A stretch of 64,000 nt of DNA from Coccinella septempunctata (lineage: Eukaryota > Arthropoda > Insecta > Coleoptera > Coccinellidae). The stretch is taken from assembly GCF_907165205.1 (NCBI RefSeq), contig NC_058192.1:34872001-34936000 (forward strand), in the 5' to 3' direction. This document shows, piece after piece, positions 54,670 through 64,000 of this stretch (its first letter is position 1; every line of letters begins with the position of its first letter). The notes under the pieces were generated by a model that ran no database searches, was not told the origin of the DNA, and was given only the letters and a program-made list of their open reading frames with translations. Made by a program: the position numbers and the translations under genes.

Positions 54670-55048
54670 TTAAATTACAATTTTAATGTCCAAGTCATGG
54701 AATATGAATTTAATCATTTCTAGAACCCTTTCCCAGTCTAACTTATCTAGCCCACACCCTATCCTGGGCATGGCTAATACACTATCCCGATTTTTCTCAC
54801 AACATGCTCTCAAACTCCTCATAGTATTCCACATACCCCTATACACTGGTTTATCAAAATAATTAACTTTCGTTACCAGATAATAAATGTTCCTTTCTGG
54901 CAAATTCAGTTTCCTTGCTGACGTAATTTATCTACTGATCCATATATATTTTTGAACTGCAGTGCTATCCCTGCTCCCATAGCTAAATCCTCTGACACAC
55001 AATGGGCTAGAGCCCATGACTCCGGTGCTGTAATGGTTATTTTCCTAT
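54670..55048 (-). pseudogene. Macro domain (OARD1-like) inside gypsy pol
   Basis: The minus strand reads KITITAPESWALAHCVSEDL, AMGAGIALQFKNIYGSVDKL, then after a one-base shift near 54905 LPERNIYYLVTKVNYFDKP, SVLAMPRIGCGLDKLDWERV and FIFHDLDIKIVI. The ALAHCVSxDxxMGxGIA loop and the PRIGCGLD loop are the ADP-ribose-binding loops of OARD1-type macro domains, which remove ADP-ribose or O-acetyl-ADP-ribose. The last codon is followed by TAA and then, in the same frame, the integrase, so the domain was once fused to it. It lies between RNase H and integrase. The N-terminal strand is interrupted by an inserted repeat. Confidence 0.82.
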
Positions 55049-55497
55049 CAAGTGCGGAAAGTGATACTTGCCCGCACGAAACTGCCGTTGCCCGAACGAT
55101 GCGAAGCAGAGTTCGGGTAAGCAGTTGAGTGCGGCAAGACACTTTCCGCAAGAGTTAGGAACAATATTTTTTCTACGAGCGCTTGAAATATATAAATATA
55201 TCCATTTACCATTTCACGAAAAAGATCATATCTCATTAATTTGATTAATTCATATATAATGACAGACGTAATTCTGCATGTCGTCACCATGGCTTTCTCA
55301 TCGTTGGCGTTCGGTGCATAGAGATATGATAGAATTTAATGTACTCTATAATATTTGCGTGCGGGAAAAACCCCTGCTAATCCCGCACGCATTTGCGTGC
55401 GGGAAAGAAATAGCAGGCGTTTTTCCCGCACGCTTTGGGAAAGTGACTCTTTGCAACTTGGAATGCGTGCGGGAAAAAGGTTGAACGCGCACGCTTG
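55049..55497. mobile_element. Inverted-repeat insertion between RNase H and macro domain
   Basis: The ends are related (CAAGTGCGG at the left, inverse of CAAGCGTGCG at the right). The block contains two palindromic parts: one around CCCGAACGATGCGAAGCAGA (55060-55150) and one around repeated GCGTGCGGGAAA (55359-55480). It resembles a small DNA element or two adjacent ones. A duplication is not clear. Confidence 0.5.
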
Positions 55498-56770
55498 TAG
55501 AAAAAAATATTTCCCTTTTTCGAACATAATGTAGGCATTTCCGGTACTTGATGAACCTTCCGATATTCGTGAAACTCCTCGAACTCCATATCAATAAAGT
55601 GGTCTTCCCTATTGTATTTCCTACTCAGTGCGTCGGCGTTCCCGTGAAGCCTCCCTTTTCGATCTATTACGGTAAAATCATAATCGGCTAGGGACATGGC
55701 CCATCTAGCGAGTCTAGATCCCGGATCCTTCAAACTAAGCAACCATTTCAACGGGCGGTGATCCGTCACGACAGTAAATTTCTTCCCATAAAGATAGCAC
55801 CTAAACGTTTTTACTCCGAAAACAACCCCCAACAATTCCTTTTCTGTTGTCGAATAATTTAACTCGGCCTTTTTAAAACTCCTACTCGCATATGCTATGG
55901 GACGCTCATAACCTTCTCGCACTTGGCTCAATACAGCCCCAACCCCTAGTCCTGACGCGTCCGTAGCCACAATAAAAGGTTGGCTAAAATCCGGATAAAC
56001 AAAAACCTTATCTGAAGTCAATATCGACTTCAACTTCCTTATTGACTCCAATACTTCCGCAGTTATTTCAAATTTTACCTCTTTCTTTGTTGAATTTGTT
56101 AACGGAGTTGCTAAGTCAGCCGCATTAGGAATGAACCTTCTATACCAGTTAACTATTCCCAGGAAAGAACGGACTCCTCTTACATTTTTGGGTATAGGAA
56201 AATTTTGTATCGCCTCGATTTTTTCCGGATCCGGAAGGACCCCCTCTTGTGTGATTATGCGACCCAAATATTTAACTTCCATCATCATAAATTTGCACTT
56301 TTTTGGTTTGAGTTTAACATTGGCTTCACGAAGTCGATCGAAAACACCCCTTAACTTTTCAATATGATCCTCTTCCCCATCCGAATTAAAAATAATTATA
56401 TCATCCAAATAAACCATGCAAGATTGTCCGGTCAGTCCTGCTAATGTCAAATTCATAAAACGTTGAAAGGTCGAGGGCGCGTTCTTCAATCCGAAAGGCA
56501 TCTTTAGATATTCAAAATGTCCCTGGAAGGTACTGAACCCAGTCAGTGGAATATCCTTCTCCTCCATAGTCCATATCAATCTGGTGATATGCTTCCGCCA
56601 CATCAATCACCGAAAATAGTGTCTTATTTCCTGCACTATATCCCTGAATCAAGTCCGCAATGTTGGGTAAGGGGTAATATTCCGTTTTTGTCACGTTGTT
56701 AAGTCCCCTATAATCGATGCACATTCGTATTTTATCCTCCCCATTAGGCAACCGTTTGGTAATAAAAGTA
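55498..56770 (-). pseudogene. Ty3/gypsy reverse transcriptase and RNase H
   Basis: The RT begins after the pogo insert with NGEDKIRMCIDYRGLNNVTK and TLFSVIDVAEAYHQIDM. After a shift near 56560 it continues TGFSTFQGHFEYLKMPFGLK, CMVYLDDIIIFNSDG (catalytic YLDD), KPKKCKFMMMEVKYLGRIIT and FLGIVNWYRRFIPNAADLAT. RNase H follows: PFIVATDASGLGVGAVLSQV, YSTTEKELLGVVFGVKTFRC, FTVVTDHRPLKWLL and LHGNADALSRKYNREDH. All catalytic residues are present. One frameshift lies in RT. The frame runs on into the inserted repeat at 55497. Confidence 0.9.
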
Positions 56771-57911
56771 GGGAAGACTGGGGAGGGTTGATACGTTTTT
56801 TGGAATTTTTATTTTGGAAACTGAATTATATGAAGTAACAGGAAATTTCTTATATTATATAATTCTTCAATTAATCGTTCAACAAAATAAATATAGAAGT
56901 CTCAAAACATAAACATCTCATTCTGTACAGAACGTTGAACACAAAAACATGCAAACTGTCTCAAGCCTCCCCACATATGGGAGGATTGATACGATGTACT
57001 GGGAGGTATGAGACACAAATTGAAAATATAAGTTCCATTGGCATCACTTGCAAATGTCACATATAAACATTTTTGTGCCTTTTCTAACTCCGGCAAATTC
57101 TTCGGCGCGCCATTGCGAGCACACCTGACACCTGATCCAGAATTCGTTTGATCTAGAGGATGAAAATGAACCATTGCAATATATATATAGGCTACATCTT
57201 CGCCCACTCAGTCATATTCTTCAACTGTGTCATCCTCATTGTCCGAAATACCCCGGTCTACATACTCTTTCCTTCGTATACCTCTTTTGATTGATTTTCT
57301 TGGTTCTTGTTCTGCCTCGGCTATGTATGCTGCTGGATGTACTAGGATTATTTAGCTCAGTAGGTAGGTCAGCAATGATACTGGCTTGCTTTGGACCCAT
57401 AGGTGTAGAAAAATCAGGAAATGGTCGGTTAGTCACTTCCGCACAAGAAAAGTCGGCCTCGTTAAATACATGGGGATTGTACGGATAAATTCCAGTTGTT
57501 AAAAATCCCCTTGATATGTTGGATGGTGAAAACGCCTACATATGTAGGCCTATCCAACTAGCTACGGAATATTTTTTGAAGATGATACATGTATCAAGCC
57601 TCCCCACGAGAAATGTCTCAAACCTCCCTGAAAGCAATTTTTAAAGTGATTTATGTTATCATCTTACACTCATATATTTTGAAAACCGAATAAAACTGTA
57701 AATTGAGTTAAAACTTACAATTTCTCACCTCGAAACACTCTTTGTTTAATATTTCACAAACAAACTACTGTTAGCCTTACATATTAACGTCACGCAATGC
57801 CCTCTGCCAAAGAATAGTGTTCACTAGTGTAATACTTTTGAAAACGGCTACAGACCGCGGATATAAGCCTGTATCAAGCCTCCCCATGTATCAATGCTCC
57901 CTAGTCTCCCC
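56771..57911 (-). mobile_element. pogo-like element (deletion derivative) in gypsy RT, TSD TA
   Basis: Ends are GGGAAGACTGGGGAGG and, inverted, GGGGAGACTAGGGAGC, flanked by TA. Removing it with one TA restores the RT frame (SAPVV/LLLPNG). The minus strand keeps the end of a pogo/Tigger-type transposase. Copies of GAGGCTTGATACA-like sequence recur near both ends. Confidence 0.75.
56902..57530 (-). pseudogene. pogo-like transposase C-terminal part
   Basis: The minus strand reads TGIYPYNPHVFNEADFSCAE, VTNRPFPDFSTPM and GPKQASIIADLPTELNNPST, followed by SRGRTRTKKINQKRYTK. After a break it continues VHFHPLDQTNSGSGVRCARN. The GIxPxNxxxFxExDF block and basic tail are usual for pogo/Tigger transposases downstream of the DDE core. 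The core itself is deleted. Confidence 0.65.
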
Positions 57912-57913
57912 TA

Positions 57914-59195
57914 CCACCGGAGCAGACCATGGACTAAAAGAGGGCCGAATCACCCCAGCCTCCAATAATCTATCAATTTCTTTTCTTAATACTTCCCGCT
58001 GATGATAAGGAATTCTATACGGTGCTTTACAAACAGGTTGCGTTCCAGGTTCCAACGTAATGGAATGTTTCACCTTCGTCGTACTGGTCATTTTTTCATC
58101 TTCTTCTAGAAATAAATCCTGATATTCCTGTATCAACTTTTTCAATTTTTTCCGAATATTTTCCTTTAAATGATCTACACTAAAACCAATTTCGTTCCAA
58201 TCTCCACGTTCCAGATCAATTCTTCCGATTTCGTAATTTTCCTGACCCCTATCTACGACTTCGCCGGAGACCGCTTTGGCGATCTTTTGTCTTTTCACCA
58301 GTCTTACTTCACTGCGCGATACATTTACAACCCGAATCCATATTTTCTGCGCGTTCTCCATCAAACAATTTGAGACGAGAATATTTTCGTTTCCCAAGGG
58401 TGTGGGCTCACATACCATAACTGCCCCTTCAATATTTCCCACTAACTTAGCCCTTACTAACGCTTCCGAACGGGCAGGTATTGTTACCCCATTCTCTATT
58501 AATACATCCGTTTCCCAGTTACGCTCCTGACCTACGTCGATCATCTGTTCTTCCTTATCAATTGATTCTGTCGACTGGCATTCCTCCGTCGCGACCGTCC
58601 TTGGCACGCGTTCGCTATTCCTTGACCCCTTTTCACGTTGGTTCCCAATGTTATTCCCAGCCATTTCCGTATTTCTCGCTCCATTACTATCATTCATAAT
58701 ATTTTTATTTGGAAGTATTTTTTCCAAGTCCTGTTCCGGTCTCCTCCTGACTTTTTCATTACGAATTCCTAAATTCTCTTGATTTCCTTCCGCAATTCCT
58801 ACCGCGGAACTAGCTGGTAAGACCCAACCACCTGTTCCTGTACCGACTAACCTATCAATTCCGTCAACGATTCCCTTGTTATTCTGTTCATTTTCCGTTT
58901 TACCCTTAGCTCCGACTTGGGCACTAGCATCCTTAAATAATTTCACCTTTGGCTTTATACCCTCGAAACTTTCCGTCTGCGTACCGGACTCCTTAAAATG
59001 TGTCCTAATTTCTACATTTTCCTTTGGTTTCCTTAACCATTCCCCATTTGTGTCACTTTTGACATTATCTTCCGCGTACGACTTCCTCCAATACAATTTT
59101 CCCGGCGTTCCTCTAAAACCCGGTTTTCCTACGAACAACTTCCCTGAAGTTTCCGTTGACCTGAATCGTTCCGGTAAATCTTTCCCTATCTTCAT
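57914..59195 (-). pseudogene. gypsy pol: protease-RT connection and RT start
   Basis: A long open frame runs from the end of protease through a charged, low-complexity linker. It then reads NGVTIPARSEALVRAKLVGN, CLMENAQKIWIRVVNVSRSE and VKHSITLEPGTQPVCKAPYR, IPYHQREVLRKEIDRLLEAG, VIRPSFSPWSAPVV. This is the conserved lead-in to Ty3/gypsy RT. It ends where the pogo element is inserted. Confidence 0.8.
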
Positions 59196-59580
59196 CTTCT
59201 ACACATAATTCGCTTTCTATATCCCGTTTATTCAAAAATTCGAATCTCCTACCCCACATCATAACGGACGGCTCCCCCTCATAACTAACAAGTGCCTCAT
59301 TTGCACTGAGAAAATCTCTCCCTAAAATAACTTGGACGTTTCCTAACATAGCGTCATCACACAAAATAGCCGTCCAAGTTGTACCTAACTTTTCTCCCAC
59401 AGGTCCCACCAAAATATTGGCCGTACCCCAGATACGTAAACTATGACCTGTTACACTCGTCAACCGATAGTCGACCTCCTCTCTATTTATTCCATCTTAT
59501 TATACCCCTATTTACACCGCGGCTCCCGTATCTACCAAACAACGCCTCGTCCTTCCATTTATGTTTAATTTAATCATGTG
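59113..59580 (-). pseudogene. gypsy aspartic protease
   Basis: The active site GRTRRCLVDTGAAV lies near 59525-59565. A stop and a shift follow, after which the frame continues ILVGPVGEKLGTTWTAIL, LGNVQVILGRDFLSANEALV, with the ILGRDFL strand typical of retropepsins. It overlaps the downstream frame by about 80 bp. Confidence 0.75.
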
Positions 59581-59599
59581 AGGTGCACCAAATAACCCT

Positions 59600-60181
59600 C
59601 CGGAATTCACTTCCGGGATCACCATTACCGAACGATTCTTACTTTCCCCCTTATATACATGCCCCTCTGGCATCCCCGAATAAACCTGCCCTTTTAAAAA
59701 TTTCCGGCCACTATCCCGGCAGTTGGATTTTGGCCCTCCCTGTTTAAATCTTCTTGTCTCTTCGACTGAGACCCCCTCGAAAATGGAGACGATCGTTTAG
59801 GAATAGCTCCCGTATTTCGCCCCCCTTTCTTATCTACATTTCTTCCCATTTCCTTGCTTTCACGTTGACCCCAGGCCATATTTGCTTCACCCCCTCCTCC
59901 TGGGGGTGTAGTTCTCTGTATTCTATTTTTCGTAAAATTCTCTCGTACGCCGCGCCTATCAGTTTTAATTTCAATAGAGTAAGGGTTTCTTCCTCACTCC
60001 ATCCGTCCAATTTCGACATCAACTCTAATTTGTCGAAGTACCGCTTTGCGTCTTTTCCCGAAAAACCATCAAGGGTTGTCGCAATCATCCCCAACGAATA
60101 CATAAAATGAAACCTCTTAACATCTTTCTCAGCCACCGCAGGGGTGGTAGTACTAGCACTAGCCGCCGGCAACATTTTCAA
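59600..60181 (-). pseudogene. gypsy Gag
   Basis: The start MKMLPAASASTTTPAVAEKD is followed by FMYSLGMIATTLDGFSGKDA, RYFDKLELMSKLDGWSEEET and LKLIGAAYERILRKIE, a retrotransposon Gag capsid pattern. A second frame (59694-59879) has a basic stretch rich in Arg, Lys and Gln (SPFSRGSQSKRQEDLNREGQ) but no zinc knuckle that I can see. A frameshift near 59860 joins the two. Confidence 0.65.
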
Positions 60182-62116
60182 AACCTTGTGAACAACCTCA
60201 AGAACAATTGAATCCGAAAACTATCTTTAAACTCCGCAAATTAAACGAGCAAAACCAAACAATTATATCAGGTTTCCGATATTTCAAAGTATGAATCTAG
60301 TATCCCTATTTCGAAACCCAAAATACGCTGCGCACACACGATAGAATTAATCGAACTATAAACGCCAAATACTCTCTCTATTCAAATTATATCCACCTTA
60401 TATGGAAACGTCCTGGAAGAAAAATTATATCACACAAAAAAAATACTATTCTGAACGCAACTGTTGTCCCAAAAATAAACAACGACCTGAAACAAAATTA
60501 TATCTCAAGAGCAAAAATAAAATTCATTAAACAATGTCCTGAAAAAAAAACCTGCAACCCCTATCTTGTCCTACCTTTCCGAATTATTCTGTAAATCAAA
60601 CCGATCCAAAAATTACATCCAACTGACGAAATATTCTGACGTTCACTTGATCAAAACACTTAACTTGAAATTACCAAAATTCCAAATTTCACTTAATTGA
60701 AACAATTAAATTCAAATGACCGAAATTCAAAATTATTTTATTATATAATAATTCAACTGATTTCACCCTTAAATCCGTGTTCAAATTTTGATGAAACAAC
60801 ATTAACAAACGTCTTAATTTTAATTATCTGCTTTCCCTGAATTGATTTTAATTTCGCAAAAAAAAATACTTGAATGAAACTAACTGATTCTTAAATCCAC
60901 TTTTTTTTTGTAACGAAATAGCCGGTCATTCAACTAGTCATCAATAAACACAAAATGAATTACTATGCTCGCAAAAAAAAAAAAAATTGACGACTTTCCT
61001 TCTAAAATTCCGAAAACTACAAGTCCAAATTCAATAAATCCGCGCACACAACTTTGCGTGCAAAATCCTACGTAATTGATACTCATCAAAAAAAATTTCA
61101 AAAATTATTCACTTCAAAACCATCAAATTCCTACAAAATCAAAATTTTCAGAAACACACAGTAATATACACTTTAAAAAAAATAATTCACCTGAAAACAA
61201 TAAAAGAAAAAAAATATCTTTCACCATCAGCCAAGAATGCACCCTCAAAACAATAAAATTATCGCGAAAAATTAAATTCAAATCTTCAATACTGATCAAC
61301 TTCTCTATCAATTTTTCTTAACGTTTCCATCAATCGATAAATTAATTCTTTCACAAATTATTGAACACCAACGCTCTTCACAAAAGTTTTTCCAACTATT
61401 TCCCGATTAAAAACTTGATAACTTATCCGATTTTTGAAATAAAATTCGGATCCACCACAACGAAGAGTAAATAACAAACTATTTCCAACTCTACTCAACT
61501 TTCTCTAATATCACGGCAGCTAGACTTTAACGAAAACAAAAATTTCTGTTCACAACTCTACTTATCACTTTTCACAAAATAACTCGATTATTCTCTTGAA
61601 ATAAACAAAACTCGACGCAACTGAACTTATTCTTGGCAATAGAAATAACTCAGAGTTCCTTCATTCGAAAGTCCTCAAATTTCATTGATATACTCTCAAC
61701 TAAATCCATCAATCAACCCTTAATCAACCACAAAATTTTTAAAACAAAATTCTCTCAATACTTCTACAATAGCGCCGACTGAATTATTGGATTTTATCTC
61801 GACTCGCTCCAGAAACAACTAAAACTTTAAAAATCAACTTCTCAAATAAAACAATTTTGGTTCTTCTCTACAAATACGTACTCGGTCGAAGATGACCAAC
61901 AAAAAACTTCAATTTCTTAAACCTATGCAATGAGTGCAAAACCATAAAACATATTTTTCGCAACCAAAAATCTTGGGTTAAAATTCAACTTCCCAACTTA
62001 GCGCGCAATATTAATCAATACTTAATCAATGAATTTTTTAGAGGAGCTTTCAGGAATCTGGACAAATAAAATTGGAACTTTCTACCTTTTCTGCGACTAT
62101 TGTTTGTCTGACGCTG
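60182..62116. other. Leader of the gypsy element, non-coding
   Basis: Nearly 2 kb of DNA with little G on the plus strand and long A-rich and TTC-rich stretches, upstream of Gag. No conserved frame is seen on either strand. An LTR may be hidden here or beyond the right edge, but I could not find a duplicated segment. Confidence 0.4.
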
Positions 62117-63600
62117 CCATAGACCTATAATACATGGACAGGCCTTCACGCTTCACGTGGTTTTCCCGTTCACCGCATCGAGGAATTCCCACGAGAGAGA
62201 GGGGGGTGGTAGAAAAGAGAGATAACAGCAGTCCCTGGTAGTAAACGTCAAGCTGGTAGCTGGTAGAGAATAAATCAACGTTGCCGCTTCAACCAAGTTA
62301 TCGAGTAAACTCAGGAATTCTACCAGTCCGCTGATCCTCCATGTTGCATTTTCGGGTGGTTGTCGGTAGATTTATAGATTTTCTATTGATTTGTAGCAAT
62401 TTTTGTACTGAAATCAACTTCGAAAATGTTATCAAATCAACTATATTTTTCTCGTATTGAAACTTTTAAGTGCTGATAAAATAATAGTTTCAGAGATTGG
62501 GAGTGAAAACCCTAAAAAGTTTATTAAAAAAAAATACTACCTGAAATTTTTTTTTCTGATTTTCATTGATGTAGAAAAACTTGAGAGTTGTATAAAACAA
62601 CAATATTATCTCATTCGCCAGGGTATGATTTTATATACACTAAAATTACTCGTGATTTGGGAAGATAAAAGGACCCCTTCCTTTTCTGGCTACACAGAGA
62701 AAAATTAATCGTTGAAGTGAATTTTTTTAAGCATTTCACCTTCCTTGAGCAAAAACATGTGTGGTATAGAGAAAAGGGCAATAATTTTAAGTGTGTTTAT
62801 TGATACTTTCACAAATAATATAAAATTTCCTGCTGGGGAAATATTTATATGATGATTAATCATTCACAATTTTTTTTCAATTATTTTGATAGGTTCTCCA
62901 TCAGGTGGTTTAGTTGCTCTTCTCTGGCACTCCTGGCATTAATATTTTACTGCTCCTGTTTCTTTATCGTGTGGCTTTACAGTGTTAGATTTCTGTTACA
63001 CTGATCAACAGAAAATATTGAGTTTTGAGTTTGCCGATGTCACAGAGCTTACTGAATATCAACATGATTCACATCTCTTCTCTTTCTAATATTAAATCCA
63101 GATTGGAGTTTAGTATTTTCTTCGGACATGCCTTGAAATAGAATGTGATGGTAGATATGTAACCACTTCGTTTAGAACAACATTCTTTATAATATTCAAT
63201 AATATATACTATCACGAAATTCAAGTCACCTCTACAAATTCTTGCTGTGGCCTTATGAAATATAGGAAGTCTAGGTATATTCCTTGTGATTGTTTGTAAA
63301 TTATGTCTTATATGTATATGTATATGAAATAACAAAGAAACTCCTATATTGGTCTATTATTTCCAAAAATAAATCTCTTTCGCTTTATTAGCATGTAGCA
63401 GTCGATTCTAAAAACCTAGTTTTCTGCTAAATTGCTTATTGCTTGTGAGGAGAATGAAATATCGATTGAAAACACAGTAGCTGAACAGTAAACAATAAAC
63501 ATATGATTTTGACGTTTTCTACCATATGTCCATCTCTTTCTAACGTACTACTCGTGACCTCTCTCTCTCAGGGCCTGTCCATATTTTATTAGGTCTATGG
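62117..63600. mobile_element. CCATAGACCTA-terminus TIR element, TSD ACGCTG
   Basis: Ends are CCATAGACCTATAATACATG and, inverted, CCATAGACCTAATAAAATAT, both continuing into GGACAGGCC. ACGCTG flanks both sides (62111-62116 and 63601-63606). The interior shares 62488-62523 with 2458-2492 and has a decayed protein-like run on the minus strand (about 62890-63000: VKPHDKETGAVKY, then CQECQRRATKPPDGEP). No transposase is recognised. Confidence 0.65.
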
Positions 63601-64000
63601 ACGCTGCCTATGAAGAACTTTACCCGCACCAATCGGCACTTAACCGAACTTCCCGCACTTTTCCGTCGCAAACGTTTTTCCCTTTGAGTTTCCCTATCCA
63701 AATTCCAACACAATTCTATATATGGTCTTACTACAAATCAAAAATCAACGATCACTCCTCGACTACTACTTTACTGATTCCCGATAAAACTGACTTTAGC
63801 TCCAAATTATTTCCGTTCTCTTCAACTACCTATTTCCCGATATTCCGTTTCTACTTGAACAAAATCAACAAAAACAAAGGACTGGACTTTTCTTTATACG
63901 CAACTTTTCCAAATTTATGAGCCGACCGAGTCTCCGATTCTATTCCGTGATCTACCTCTAGTTTTTCTCTTACTTCGTGCCAACCTAATTACTCTAAGTC
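63601..64000. other. Continuation of the gypsy leader to the window edge
   Basis: The composition matches 60.2-62.1 kb. A plus-strand frame (63597-63920) is rich in Ser, Thr, Phe and Pro because of that composition and is not regarded as a gene. Confidence 0.4.

Larger units (their letters stand above)
53880..64000 (-). mobile_element. Ty3/gypsy retrotransposon with a macro domain in pol, partial
   Basis: On the minus strand the order is a long leader (60182-64000, interrupted at 62117-63600), Gag, protease, RT-RNase H, macro domain and integrase. The 3' end stops inside integrase near 53880. Inserts at 55049-55497 and 56771-57911 and several frameshifts break it. Its LTRs are not in view or not recognised. 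Confidence 0.75.

Noticed and set aside
63597..63920. 107-codon plus-strand frame rich in Ser, Phe and Pro
   Set aside because: The composition follows from the pyrimidine-rich leader. No domain or relative is recognisable.

Overview
The window is AT-rich eukaryotic DNA, almost certainly from an insect. It holds one clearly recognisable host gene (the 3' end of lysyl-tRNA synthetase) inside a dense, deeply nested set of transposable elements. Bacterial features such as operons, ribosome binding sites and CRISPR arrays are absent. The animal assignment rests on spliced exons, the LysRS sequence, and the mix of Ty3/gypsy, BEL/Pao, copia, RTE, Jockey, R4/Dong-like, Penelope, Tc1, pogo and Harbinger elements. 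The order of insect is not determined.

Layout. 1-2118: a mag-like Ty3/gypsy element on the minus strand, cut by the window edge. 2119-4170: fragments of non-LTR retrotransposons. 4801-5150 and 29500-29580: the last two coding exons of LysRS, in matching phase and separated by a 24.35-kb intron. The intron is packed with elements: a foldback element (5200-6584); a second foldback (6589-18857) split by a 10.5-kb element with CCCAGC termini (7045-17550), which itself holds a KRBA2-like fragment, a PIF-like element containing a Tc1 transposon and a piggyBac-like MITE, and a Jockey-like retrotransposon; a Penelope-like element (about 19.03-23.16 kb) carrying a TA-flanked element with satellites and a captured exon; a KRBA2/SCAND3-type integrase transposon (23162-27509) interrupted by an RTE; and a second Penelope-like element with inverted flanking repeats (27571-29190).

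31004-32638 is a PIF/Harbinger element with its two convergent genes. 32819-38489 is a BEL/Pao polyprotein on the minus strand, broken by two copies of one 8-bp-TSD element, by a TIR element, and by a whole copia element (38495-48963, TSD CGCAT). The copia 3' LTR holds a full-length RTE with an intact 1035-codon reading frame and a 14-bp TSD. The copia pol holds a second CCCAGC element containing two R4/Dong-like tails set in TA repeats. 50231-52915 is a deleted LTR element with a tandem array.

From 53880 towards the right edge lies a minus-strand Ty3/gypsy element. Between its RNase H and integrase is a macro domain resembling OARD1 (ADP-ribose hydrolase), in the place where nonprimate lentiviruses carry dUTPase. 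I consider this the most notable feature of the window. Insertion order can be read from the target-site duplications. Most element genes are broken; the RTE at 38.5-41.7 kb is the exception.
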